Shown here in pieces: positions 43,968 to 51,683 of a stretch of DNA of 64,000 nucleotides (position 1 is the first letter of the stretch; every line of letters begins with the position of its first letter). The translations under genes were made by a program, and so were the position numbers. Source of the stretch: Pseudomonas moraviensis (GTDB lineage: Bacteria > Pseudomonadota > Gammaproteobacteria > Pseudomonadales > Pseudomonadaceae); NCBI RefSeq assembly GCF_900105805.1, contig NZ_LT629788.1, positions 4,324,501-4,388,500 of the forward strand, written 5' to 3'. Below the pieces are notes generated by a model that had not been told where the DNA came from, searched no databases, and saw only the letters and a program-made list of their open reading frames with translations.

Positions 43968-44040
43968 TTCGCGAGCAGGCTCGCTCCCACAGGATGGATG
44001 CCATACCCGCATCCCTTGTGGAAGCGAGCCTGCTCGCGAA
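43968..44040. repeat. REP pair (family A)
   Basis: TTCGCGAGCAGGCTCGCTCC... (43968-43991) is inverted at 44017-44040 with one mismatch. Confidence 0.9.
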
Positions 44041-44124
44041 TGCACCACCTCGGTTCTGGCGGCAGCGCTGCAAAAATCAGCGTCAGCAACACCGCTACTT
44101 CCCTGCGCTCAGCTCTCAACCCGC

Positions 44125-45492
44125 TCATCGCATCGCCTCCACATCAAACTCCAGCGGCTTGGCCGACTTCGCGCCAATCCCGTACCAGTCCAGTTTGCGC
44201 GTCAGCACCATGAACACCCCGAGCAGACCGAACAGCATCAGCGAGCCCATCAGCAGCGCGTAATCCTCGGCGCTGAGCAAGCCGTACAGCAGGCCATACA
44301 ACGCCGCCAGCCCGGCCGAAAAACTCAATCCATGCCGCGCACTGCGCAACACGTGGCTGACATAGAAGCCGATCAACAACACGCAACCACTCGCCGACAA
44401 CAGATACGCCAGAGCAAAACCGATGTGTTCCGACAGCGACAACAGCAGCAGGTAAAAGAACGCCAGCGCCACACCGACCAAGGCATATTGCACCGGGTGC
44501 ACCGCCAGGCTCTTGAGCACTTCGAAGAGGAAGAAACCGGCGAAGGTCAGGACGATGAACAACAGCGCGTATTTGATCGCCCGATCGCTTTTGAGGTACT
44601 GATCCACCGGATCGATGAAACTGACGCCGAAGCTGCGTCCGTTGAGTGCGTCACAGTCGCCAGCGACACAACGCTCCATTGCCTCTTGCAGGTTGGTGGA
44701 GAAGAACGAGGTCTGCCAATCGGCGCTGAACCCCTGATCGTTGATCTCGCGCTTGGCCGGCAGGAAGTTGCCGACGAAGCTGGGGTGCGGCCAATTGGCA
44801 GCGAGGCTGACGCTGCTGGTCTTGCCCACCGGCACCACGCGCAGCGAACCGGTGCCTTGCAGGCGCAGGTCGAAGCCGAATGTCAGCTGCGTGGCTTTAC
44901 TGGCGTCGAGGTCCGGGAGGGTCACATGCACGCCCTCACCAATCCAGGCCACTTCGCTGCCGGGCACGAAATCCAGCTGCTGACCGGCGAGCTCGAGTTT
45001 CAGCGCGTTTTCGATGCCGCGAATGTCGCTGATACCGACGGCGAGGAACGGTGCGTCGAATTGATAATCGGCAAAATTCTCCTTGATGCCCAACTGTGCC
45101 GGCAGGGAAAAATGCCCGTCGATACGGTTGTCGGCGTGGAACAGCCGCGCCTCGTAAATCCCACGTTTGCGCAGCTCGGTCTGCACCTGGCCGTCGAGTT
45201 CGAAGCGCTCCGGCAGAAAGTACAGACGCCCGCGCACCTCGCTGATGTCCTCGTAGCGCTTGTTGGTTTTTTCGTTGGTCTTCCAGGTGCGCACAATCTT
45301 GCGATAGGGCACCACCATCACCGGCCCGGTCAGTTGCTGGCTGTAACTGGAACTGCGGGCGATGTCTTCGAGCACACCGTCGCGCAGTTGCTGACGCTCA
45401 TCGATGATGCCGTCGATCATCAGCAACGGGATCAGCAACAGCAGGATCAGCAAGGCAATCGCGCCGAGCTTGATGGTCAGATTCTTGTTCAT
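44125..45492 (-). CDS. creD: Inner-membrane protein CreD
   Basis: A 455-residue membrane protein. One N-terminal segment (LGAIALLILLLLIPLLMI) is followed by a large periplasmic domain and about five C-terminal segments from residue 310 on. CreD is the main output gene of the CreBC system, and contributes to envelope integrity and beta-lactam tolerance in pseudomonads. ATG 45492 has an AGGGAGAGTCCC ribosome site; the longer frame would run through a repeat. A TTCCC-N6-TTCCC direct repeat lies 48 bases upstream. Confidence 0.93.
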   Translation of the reverse strand: MNKNLTIKLGAIALLILLLLIPLLMIDGIIDERQQLRDGVLEDIARSSSYSQQLTGPVMVVPYRKIVRTWKTNEKTNKRYEDISEVRGRLYFLPERFELDGQVQTELRKRGIYEARLFHADNRIDGHFSLPAQLGIKENFADYQFDAPFLAVGISDIRGIENALKLELAGQQLDFVPGSEVAWIGEGVHVTLPDLDASKATQLTFGFDLRLQGTGSLRVVPVGKTSSVSLAANWPHPSFVGNFLPAKREINDQGFSADWQTSFFSTNLQEAMERCVAGDCDALNGRSFGVSFIDPVDQYLKSDRAIKYALLFIVLTFAGFFLFEVLKSLAVHPVQYALVGVALAFFYLLLLSLSEHIGFALAYLLSASGCVLLIGFYVSHVLRSARHGLSFSAGLAALYGLLYGLLSAEDYALLMGSLMLFGLLGVFMVLTRKLDWYGIGAKSAKPLEFDVEAMR

Positions 45493-45539
45493 GGGACTCT
45501 CCCTGTTTGGATGGGAGGAGTCTGGTGATGCGGTGTGGA

Positions 45540-45555
45540 GGGAATGTGTGGGGAA
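45540..45555 (-). promoter_or_regulatory. Candidate CreB binding site (variant cre-tag) upstream of creD
   Basis: On the minus strand: TTCCC, CACACA, TTCCC. The known cre-tag is TTCAC-N6-TTCAC; spacing is the same and each half has A replaced by C. It ends 48 bases before creD. Confidence 0.5.
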
Positions 45556-45593
45556 TATGGAGATTGTGTGGAAACACATGCCCTGTGGCGAGG

Positions 45594-45715
45594 GAGCTTG
45601 CTCCCGCTCGGCGACGCAGTCGTCGCAACCGGTGTCGGTAATACACCGGAATAAACCGCGGTGTATGGATTGGGGGCTGCTTCGCAGCCCAGCGGGAGCA
45701 AGCTCCCTCGCCACA
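45594..45715. repeat. Long inverted-repeat element (family C), copy 1
   Basis: TGTGGCGAGGGAGCTTGCTC... (45594-45618) is perfectly inverted at 45691-45715. The interior holds GGGCTGCTTCGCAGCCC and CTCGGCGACGCAGTCGTCG hairpins. It lies between creC and creD. Confidence 0.9.
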
Positions 45716-45724
45716 TGGATCAGT

Positions 45725-47143
45725 TCAAGGCAGGCGCAACGCTACCTCAACGCCATTTTCGACATTGCCAATGCGCATCACCCCGCCATGCAACTTGACC
45801 ACTTCCTCAACGAAGTTCAGCCCCAACCCGGTGCTCTTGCGCCCGCTGTCCGGGCGCGGCAGCGAGTAAAAACGCTCGGTCAATCGCGGCAAGGCGTAAT
45901 CGGGAATCGCCGTGGTCTGGTTGAACAGGCGAAACTCGATCTGCTCGCCAACCCGATCGGCACTCAAGCGCAACAGGCCCTGCGTCGGGGTGAAATCCAG
46001 TGCGTTTTCCAGCAGGTTGCCCAAGGCCTGACGCAGCAGAAACGGCTCGCCAATCAGCAGCAGTTCCTCGCCGATCGTTTGCTCGATACGCAGGTGCTTG
46101 CCCTCGATTCGCGCCGCCTGCGCCCTGAGCAGTTCTGCGACCAACAGCGCCAGCGGCACTGCCACCCGTTCCTCCAGCCCTTGGCGCTGTTCGACCTGCG
46201 CCAGATTGAGCAGGCGCTCGATCAACTGCTGCATTCGCGCGCTTTCGCTGTCGATGTTGGCGACAAAACGCAAACGCTGGACGGGCGGCATATCACTTTG
46301 CAGCAACTCCGCCGCACCTCGAATCGCCGCCAGCGGACTTTTCAATTCATGGGTCAGGGTGTGCACATAGCGCTCGACGTAGGCCTTGCCTTCGAGCTGC
46401 GTGCGCATCTGCTCGACCGCCATCGCCAATTGTTCCAGTTCGCCGCCGCGATAGTGCGGCACTTCCACGCGTCGGCCTTCGCTGACCGCCTGGGCATAAC
46501 CGGTCAACCGGTGCAGCGCACGACTCAGCCACCACGACAGCAACGCACCGAACAGCAGACCGAGGCCGATCAGCCCGGCGCCGTAAAACAGCAAGCGCCG
46601 CTCGGTGCGATCGACATAGGGCTGCAGCGAGCTGTTGGGCTTGGCCACGGTAACCACGCCGATGATCTTGCCGTTGTCACGGATCGGCGCGCCGACGTGC
46701 ATCACCGAGGAATTCGCGTCGTCAGGATCGCTACGGCTGGAGCGCGCACCGTACTCGCCGCGCAGGGTCAGGTAGACGTCGTTCCAGCGCGAATAATCCT
46801 GGCCGACGGCGACGCCGCTGGAGTCGAGCACGACGATGCCTTTGGCGTCGGTAACGTAGATGCGATGGTTGACCTGATTCTTCGGCAAGCCCCAGATCGT
46901 CGCTTGCGGCTGCCGCTCGCCATAGGCGCGGAGCAGTTGCGGCCAGCGGTTCTCGCTGAGGGTGCCGGCCTTGAAATCGTCACGGAGGATTTCCGCCATC
47001 AGGTTGGCGGTATCCACCAGCGTCTCTTCGGTGGACTGACGCACGCCGGGGCGGATTTCTTCCATCACCGTGTTAAGGACGAAATAGCCGGTCAGGCCGA
47101 CAAACAGCACGTACACCAGAAAGATCCGCAGGCCCAACGACAT
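45725..47143 (-). CDS. creC: Sensor histidine kinase CreC
   Basis: A 472-residue kinase: membrane segments at about 7-25 and 184-204 around a periplasmic sensor, a HAMP-like linker, H265 in THELKSPLAAIRG and an ATP domain with the expected N and G boxes near 370-440. It phosphorylates CreB. It overlaps creB by one base. The signal in pseudomonads is linked to PBP4 inhibition and fermentation or envelope stress. Confidence 0.93.
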   Translation of the reverse strand: MSLGLRIFLVYVLFVGLTGYFVLNTVMEEIRPGVRQSTEETLVDTANLMAEILRDDFKAGTLSENRWPQLLRAYGERQPQATIWGLPKNQVNHRIYVTDAKGIVVLDSSGVAVGQDYSRWNDVYLTLRGEYGARSSRSDPDDANSSVMHVGAPIRDNGKIIGVVTVAKPNSSLQPYVDRTERRLLFYGAGLIGLGLLFGALLSWWLSRALHRLTGYAQAVSEGRRVEVPHYRGGELEQLAMAVEQMRTQLEGKAYVERYVHTLTHELKSPLAAIRGAAELLQSDMPPVQRLRFVANIDSESARMQQLIERLLNLAQVEQRQGLEERVAVPLALLVAELLRAQAARIEGKHLRIEQTIGEELLLIGEPFLLRQALGNLLENALDFTPTQGLLRLSADRVGEQIEFRLFNQTTAIPDYALPRLTERFYSLPRPDSGRKSTGLGLNFVEEVVKLHGGVMRIGNVENGVEVALRLP

Positions 47144-47823
47144 CAGCTGTGCACCGGGCTGTAGCTGTAACCGAGGCCGCGATGGGTCTGGATCGGCTCA
47201 GCCTCGGCACGTACCAGACGCAACTTGGCACGAACGCTTTTGATGTGGCTGTCGATGCTGCGCTCGTAACCGGCATCAGCGGCCACGCCCAGTGCATCGA
47301 GCAATTGCTCGCGGCTGAACACGCGTTCGGGTTGTTCGAGCAGGCATTGCAGCAGACGGAATTCATGGCGGGTCAGGCTCAGCGGCTGGCCGCGATAGCT
47401 GATCTGCACGCGTTCGGGATCGATGCGAAACAGCGTTGCGCCTGCTTCCGGGGTCGGGCGCGGCGCCATGCGCTTGAGGATGGCTTTGACCCGCGCCGCC
47501 ACTTCACGCGGGCTGAACGGTTTGACGACGTAATCGTCGGCGCCGATCTCGAGGCCGACCACACGGTCGATCTCGGCATCGCGCGCGCTGAGAAACAGCA
47601 CCGGCACTTCAGTGAAGCGCCGCAGCTGCTTGCAGGTTTCGAAGCCGCTGATGTCCGGCAGGCCGATATCGAGAATGATCAGGTCGGCCGGGGTCTGCCG
47701 CTGATGCTCCAGCGCCGCCGCGCCGAGGCTCAGCCACGTGGTGGTGAAGCCCTCGCCCTGCAAGGCAAAAATCAGCGTGTCGGCAATCGCCGCTTCGTCT
47801 TCGACAATCAGGATGTGCGGCAT
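47143..47823 (-). CDS. creB: Response regulator CreB
   Basis: A 226-residue OmpR-type regulator: receiver with D52 in ILDIGLPD and K101 in VVKPFSP, then a winged-helix DNA-binding domain (about 130-225). It activates creD and other genes with TTCAC direct repeats. It is the first gene of creB-creC, with creD following after a repeat element. Confidence 0.94.
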   Translation of the reverse strand: MPHILIVEDEAAIADTLIFALQGEGFTTTWLSLGAAALEHQRQTPADLIILDIGLPDISGFETCKQLRRFTEVPVLFLSARDAEIDRVVGLEIGADDYVVKPFSPREVAARVKAILKRMAPRPTPEAGATLFRIDPERVQISYRGQPLSLTRHEFRLLQCLLEQPERVFSREQLLDALGVAADAGYERSIDSHIKSVRAKLRLVRAEAEPIQTHRGLGYSYSPVHS

Positions 47824-47892
47824 GGCGTCCGAGCCCGTGGCAGTTGGTGCGCGAACGGTGCCCCAAGCCCGGGGTTACGTCAATCAGACCAC

Positions 47893-48399
47893 TTAGCAGT
47901 CAGGCTTGTCGGCGGTGTAACGCCGCGCCGGATTGACCGCCGCGCCGAACTCGCGCAAGGCCTTGGCGCCGATCAGCAGCGGGTAGTTGAAGTGGCTGCG
48001 GTCGGTCAGGTTGACCTCCACGGTGCGTTTGACGTTGCCCAGGCACAGTTCCAGATCGACCACCGGGCGCTTGGCTACATCGCTGGCGTCGCGCTCGTCA
48101 TCGTCCTCGTCGGAACGGCTTTTGATCTTGCTGATGCGCGCGACCTTGTGTTCGAAAACCTTGTTGCTGGCGTCCTTGGTGGCGAGGCGGAAACGCACCC
48201 AGTCTTCGCCATCGCGGGTGAAGGTCTCAATGTCCTTGGCCGACAGCGAGGCGGTCAGCGCACCGGTGTCCATCTTGGCCTTGAGTACTTCGCCGCCGAT
48301 TTCCGGCAGCGCGATGTATTCGTAGCGACCGTACAGCGTCGGTTCGGCAGCCATGACCGGCAGCGCGACGAGGGCAAACAGAGCAAGGAGGGATTTCAC
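47893..48399 (-). CDS. Periplasmic retropepsin-like protein (RimB/ATP-dependent zinc protease family)
   Basis: A 168-residue protein with a signal peptide (MKSLLALFALVALPVMAAE). After it is a retroviral-type aspartic protease fold: D44-T45-G46 in KMDTGALTASL. Members are often labelled ATP-dependent zinc protease, a poor name since neither metal nor ATP motif is evident. Cytoplasmic relatives accompany RimK; this one is exported. The role is unknown. It lies 70 bases upstream of creB, same strand. Confidence 0.82.
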   Translation of the reverse strand: MKSLLALFALVALPVMAAEPTLYGRYEYIALPEIGGEVLKAKMDTGALTASLSAKDIETFTRDGEDWVRFRLATKDASNKVFEHKVARISKIKSRSDEDDDERDASDVAKRPVVDLELCLGNVKRTVEVNLTDRSHFNYPLLIGAKALREFGAAVNPARRYTADKPDC

Positions 48400-48481
48400 G
48401 TAAGGGGCTTCCTGAAAGAGTGGGCTCAGCGCCAGATTCTAGACCGCGCAAATGTGCGGAAGTTGGAGTAGCGCCAACCTC

Positions 48482-48613
48482 TGTGGCGAGGGAGCTTGCT
48501 CCCGCTCGGCGACGCAGTCGTCGTAAAGCCTGATTTGCGACTCTACTGGCACACCGAAGCGCATGTGCCTGGGGCTGCTTCGCAGCCCAGCGGGAGCAAG
48601 CTCCCTCGCCACA
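48482..48613. repeat. Long inverted-repeat element (family C), copy 2
   Basis: TGTGGCGAGGGAGCTTGCTC... (48482-48506) is perfectly inverted at 48589-48613. The interior shares CTCGGCGACGCAGTCGTCG and GGGGCTGCTTCGCAGCCC with copy 1; the middle differs. Confidence 0.9.
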
Positions 48614-48734
48614 AGGGTTGCGCATCAGCGCTGAAGACTAACGCTTTAAAAGTGAAACATTCGTCAGCGCCGATTTGGCCTGTCGCGCGAAGCTGCTTAT
48701 CATGGCCCGCCCCTGCCACTTCATAGAGTTGCTT

Positions 48735-49622
48735 ATGCGCCGCCTGCTCACCGGCTGTTTGGTCACCCTGCTGTTGTTGCTCAACACCCTGATTTTGATC
48801 GGGCCGTTGATGGTGTTTGCCCTGCTCAAGCTGATCGCGCCCGGGCGCTGGCGTGATTACGCATCGTGGGCGGTAATGTGGATCGCCGAGACCTGGGCCG
48901 AGATCGACAAGCTGATCTTCCGGCTGTGCATCCCGACGCAGTGGGACATTCGCGGCGGCGACGATCTGCGCCGCGACACGTCATATCTGGTGGTCAGCAA
49001 CCATCAATCCTGGGTCGACATTCCGGCGCTGATCCAGACCCTCAACCGGCGCACGCCGTTCTTCAAGTTCTTCCTCAAGAAAGAGCTGATCTGGGTGCCG
49101 TTTCTCGGCCTGGCGTGGTGGGCGCTGGATTACCCGTTCATGAAGCGCTACACCAAGGCCTTTCTAGCGAAGAACCCGGAACTGGCGGGCAAGGATCTGG
49201 AAATCACCAAAGCCGCTTGCGAGCTGTTCAAGCGCCAGCCAGTGACGGTGGTGAATTATCTCGAAGGCACCCGCTACACCCTGGCGAAAAGCACCCAGCA
49301 GGACTCACCGTTCAGCCATCTGCTCAAACCCAAGGCCGGCGGTGTGGCATTCGTGCTGGCGGCGATGGGCGAACAGCTCGACGCGATGCTCGACGTGACG
49401 GTGGTGTATCCGCAGGAGAAGATTCCGGGCTTCTGGGACCTGATCAGCGGCAACGTGCCGCGGGTGATCATCGACATCAAGACCCGCGAACTCGACCCGG
49501 GGCTGTGGCAGGGCGATTACGAGAAAGATCCGGCGTTCCGCCAGCGCGTCCAGAACTGGGTCAACCAGCTCTGGACCGAGAAGGATCAGCGCATCGTCGC
49601 GTTGCGCAACGAGCGCCGCTGA
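48735..49622 (+). CDS. PlsC-family acyltransferase (YihG-like)
   Basis: A 295-residue inner-membrane acyltransferase. N-terminal membrane segment (LVTLLLLLNTLILIGPL type). The catalytic H90-x4-D95 lies in SNHQSWVDIP, and NYLEGTRY near residue 178 is the phosphate-binding EGT block. Likely adds an acyl chain to lysophospholipid, forming phosphatidate or a variant. ATG 48735 is chosen for the clean membrane N-terminus; the ribosome site is weak. It is convergent with the next gene, one base apart. Confidence 0.88.
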   Translation: MRRLLTGCLVTLLLLLNTLILIGPLMVFALLKLIAPGRWRDYASWAVMWIAETWAEIDKLIFRLCIPTQWDIRGGDDLRRDTSYLVVSNHQSWVDIPALIQTLNRRTPFFKFFLKKELIWVPFLGLAWWALDYPFMKRYTKAFLAKNPELAGKDLEITKAACELFKRQPVTVVNYLEGTRYTLAKSTQQDSPFSHLLKPKAGGVAFVLAAMGEQLDAMLDVTVVYPQEKIPGFWDLISGNVPRVIIDIKTRELDPGLWQGDYEKDPAFRQRVQNWVNQLWTEKDQRIVALRNERR

Positions 49623-49623
49623 C

Positions 49624-50187
49624 TCAACTGCCGGTGCCGGCGCCGGTGCCCCAGATGTTGCCGAGGCTGCTCAACAGCGAACCGCCGACGCCCTGCTGAC
49701 CGAGGTATTGCAGGAGCACCGGGGCAAACTGGCCGATCATGCCGCTGTCCATGCCCAATGCGCTGAAGGCATTGTTCAGGTCGTTGGTGTCTTTGACATT
49801 GCCCAGCGCATTTTCCAGCCCAGCGGACTTGCCGGACGAACCGAGCAACGCCCCGAGCGCCGCCAGATTGCCGCTGCCACCGGACAATTTGTCGATGCCC
49901 GGCACTTCCTTGGCCAGTTGCGAGTAGTCGGTACTGCTCAATTGATTCTTCGCCAGCCCGAGCATCGCGCTGGTGCCGCCTACGGCCTGCTCCGGCGTGA
50001 CATCCAGCGCACTGAGGGCGCTGAGCAAACCGGCGGTCTCCGAGGTCGGCGCCGCAGCGGCCGCCTTGTCACCACCCTCCATCCCCGCTACCGCACCGGC
50101 GACGTCATTCAGACTGAAACCGGCAAACACCGGCCCGGCGGCCAGGGTCAGGAGCGATGCCAGGGCAATACCGCGTGAAATCTTCAT
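49624..50187 (-). CDS. DUF2780 secreted protein
   Basis: A 187-residue protein with signal peptide MKISRGIALASLLTLAAGPVFA. The rest is rich in Gly, Ala, Ser and Leu and matches my recollection of the DUF2780 (VcgC/VcgE) family. It has no catalytic motif. AAGAGGATGTCTGA precedes the ATG. Function unknown. Confidence 0.8.
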   Translation of the reverse strand: MKISRGIALASLLTLAAGPVFAGFSLNDVAGAVAGMEGGDKAAAAAPTSETAGLLSALSALDVTPEQAVGGTSAMLGLAKNQLSSTDYSQLAKEVPGIDKLSGGSGNLAALGALLGSSGKSAGLENALGNVKDTNDLNNAFSALGMDSGMIGQFAPVLLQYLGQQGVGGSLLSSLGNIWGTGAGTGS

Positions 50188-50530
50188 TCAGACATCCTCT
50201 TGCGCTGTAAAAACGACCCGTTGTCGGGCGGCGAAACTGCCGGTTTGACCGGGTATCGGTTGGCATGTTCCTCACCCGCACGCCCATTCTCATCATTGCC
50301 CGGCAGATCAGCCTTGATGCGCAGAAGATCATCAAAAAGATTGCGGCCCTGGCGGCTTCTGAGATCACTGCGTAAGCGCTGCAGAACGGTGTGATTCTTT
50401 ATGACGTTTGTCCGCCAACAACTGGGCTCCATATTTCCAAAGAGACTAAAAAACTGTCAGATCTGACAGTTGGCGGCGATCATCAATGCATAGAACATTG
50501 CTGCTCCTTTCATGTAACGGAGTACAAACA
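50188..50530. other. Intergenic region between DUF2780 gene and small secreted gene
   Basis: 343 bases, AT-richer than average. It must hold two divergent promoters. It contains an 18-bp perfect palindrome at 50453-50470. An 82-codon minus-strand frame (50184-50432) ends in an ATGA overlap with the DUF2780 start, but its codon use is not typical of Pseudomonas genes, so it is not accepted as a gene. Confidence 0.6.
50453..50470. promoter_or_regulatory. ACTGTCA-N4-TGACAGT palindrome, copy 1
   Basis: ACTGTCAGATCTGACAGT is fully self-complementary. It ends 60 bases before the small secreted-protein gene, a usual operator position. A second copy lies at 51271. Confidence 0.65.
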
Positions 50531-50851
50531 ATGAAGCTGACAATTACCGCCGGTGTTTTGGTCAGTCTTGCCATGATGAGCACCGCCTATGCAGCCACTT
50601 GCCCGACAATTTCAATTACTCACTCTCTAGAAAACGAAGATGCCACCTTCACCTCTGCGCGCCTTCAAGACAAGAACAGCGACGATTCCGTCGTCATTTG
50701 TCGCTACGACGGCAAGGGCGACCTTGGCGTCTCCTCCGGTTACAGGAACGGTACTCCGATCAAAGCCACTGGAACCGGCTGGACCTCGGATGATTGCGCA
50801 GCCGCCGATGGAGACGTAAAAAAATGCTCGTTTGAAGAAAAGAAAGAGTAA
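50531..50851 (+). CDS. Small secreted protein of unknown function
   Basis: A 106-residue protein with signal peptide MKLTITAGVLVSLAMMSTAYAA. The mature part of about 84 residues has four cysteines (CPTI, ICRYDG, DDCAA, KKCSF), likely two disulphides, and ends in a charged tail EEKKE. It may belong to DUF3757, but I am not sure. Codon use is less GC-rich than its neighbours. A palindrome lies 60 bases upstream and a hairpin follows. Confidence 0.75.
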   Translation: MKLTITAGVLVSLAMMSTAYAATCPTISITHSLENEDATFTSARLQDKNSDDSVVICRYDGKGDLGVSSGYRNGTPIKATGTGWTSDDCAAADGDVKKCSFEEKKE

Positions 50852-50860
50852 CACGTAAAA

Positions 50861-50887
50861 AAAGAGCAACCCGAACGTTGCCCTTTT
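50861..50887 (+). terminator. Terminator after the small secreted gene
   Basis: AAAGAGCAAC pairs with GTTGCCCTTT (one mismatch) followed by T. It stops 10 bases after the gene; some read-through into csp1 is possible. Confidence 0.65.
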
Positions 50888-50940
50888 ATGGAAATACCTG
50901 CACCGCAGAAATCAAGACTCAAAGCATAGGAAGCATGGAC

Positions 50941-51156
50941 ATGTCACTCAGACAAACCGGGACAGTCAAATGGTTTAACGATGAAAAAGGATTCGGCTTT
51001 ATCACCCCTCAGGGTGGCGGCGATGATCTTTTCGTCCATTTTATGGCTATCGAGAGCGCCGGACGCAAAAGCCTTAAAGAAGGACAGACAGTTTCATTCG
51101 TCGCCGAAAAGGGGCAGAAAGGAATGCAAGCAGCCCAAGTCCGCCCTGAACCATGA
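50941..51156 (+). CDS. CspA-family cold-shock protein (copy 1)
   Basis: A 71-residue OB-fold protein that binds single-stranded RNA and DNA. RNP1 (KGFGFI) and RNP2 (LFVHF) are intact. ATG 50941 is preferred over 50935 because AGGAAG lies 7 bases upstream. The 5' leader (TCAAGACTCAAAGCATAGGAAGC) is nearly the same as that of copy 2, so the two arose by duplication with their leader. Confidence 0.93.
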   Translation: MSLRQTGTVKWFNDEKGFGFITPQGGGDDLFVHFMAIESAGRKSLKEGQTVSFVAEKGQKGMQAAQVRPEP

Positions 51157-51163
51157 ACCAAGC

Positions 51164-51191
51164 AAAACGGCGACCCTGAGGTCGCCGTTTT
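51164..51191 (+). terminator. Terminator of csp copy 1
   Basis: AAAACGGCGACC pairs perfectly with GGTCGCCGTTTT (loop CTGA), 8 bases after the stop. Confidence 0.93.
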
Positions 51192-51270
51192 GCCTGCGGT
51201 AAAACTTTGCCAGAGGCATGTTCCGGTCATTCCTGATCGATATTCCGGCTATTCCGAAACGTTTATAAAA

Positions 51271-51288
51271 ACTGTCAAACCTGACAGT
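51271..51288. promoter_or_regulatory. ACTGTCA-N4-TGACAGT palindrome, copy 2
   Basis: ACTGTCAAACCTGACAGT: the same 7-bp arms and 4-base spacing as at 50453. It is 133 bases before the second cold-shock gene, which fits a promoter with a long cold-shock leader. Confidence 0.65.
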
Positions 51289-51421
51289 TACCGCCGGAAA
51301 TCAAGTGAATTATCTTGAATTCGACAAACGCTCGACTGGTTCGCAATTGTTGGACAGGTAAACCCAGGTCGTGCCCCCTCGAATCTGAATTCAAGACACA
51401 AAGCAAACAGGAAGCATGGAC

Positions 51422-51634
51422 ATGTCAAACAGACAAACCGGTACCGTAAAGTGGTTTAACGATGAAAAACGCTTCGGCTTTATCACCCCCGTCAGTGGCG
51501 ATGATCTTTTCGTCCATTTCAAAGCCATCCAAACGCAAGGATGCACAACTTTGAAAGAAGGCCAAACTGTGTCATTTGTTGCCACAAGAGGACAGAAAGG
51601 AATGCAAGCTGAAGAGGTCGAAATCGAATCGTAA
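51422..51634 (+). CDS. CspA-family cold-shock protein (copy 2)
   Basis: A 70-residue paralog of copy 1. RNP2 (LFVHF) is intact, but RNP1 reads KRFGFI, an Arg replacing the usual Gly, which may change RNA binding. ATG 51422 follows AGGAAGCATGGAC as in copy 1. It is a separate unit with its own terminator and an upstream palindrome. Confidence 0.92.
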   Translation: MSNRQTGTVKWFNDEKRFGFITPVSGDDLFVHFKAIQTQGCTTLKEGQTVSFVATRGQKGMQAEEVEIES

Positions 51635-51640
51635 ATATGA

Positions 51641-51667
51641 AAAACGGCGCCTGAATGGCGCCGTTTT
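51641..51667. terminator. Bidirectional terminator between csp copy 2 and fdhA
   Basis: AAAACGGCGCC pairs perfectly with GGCGCCGTTTT (loop TGAAT). A and T tracts on both sides suit both convergent genes. Confidence 0.93.
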
Positions 51668-51683
51668 GTACCGCGTTAAAATC

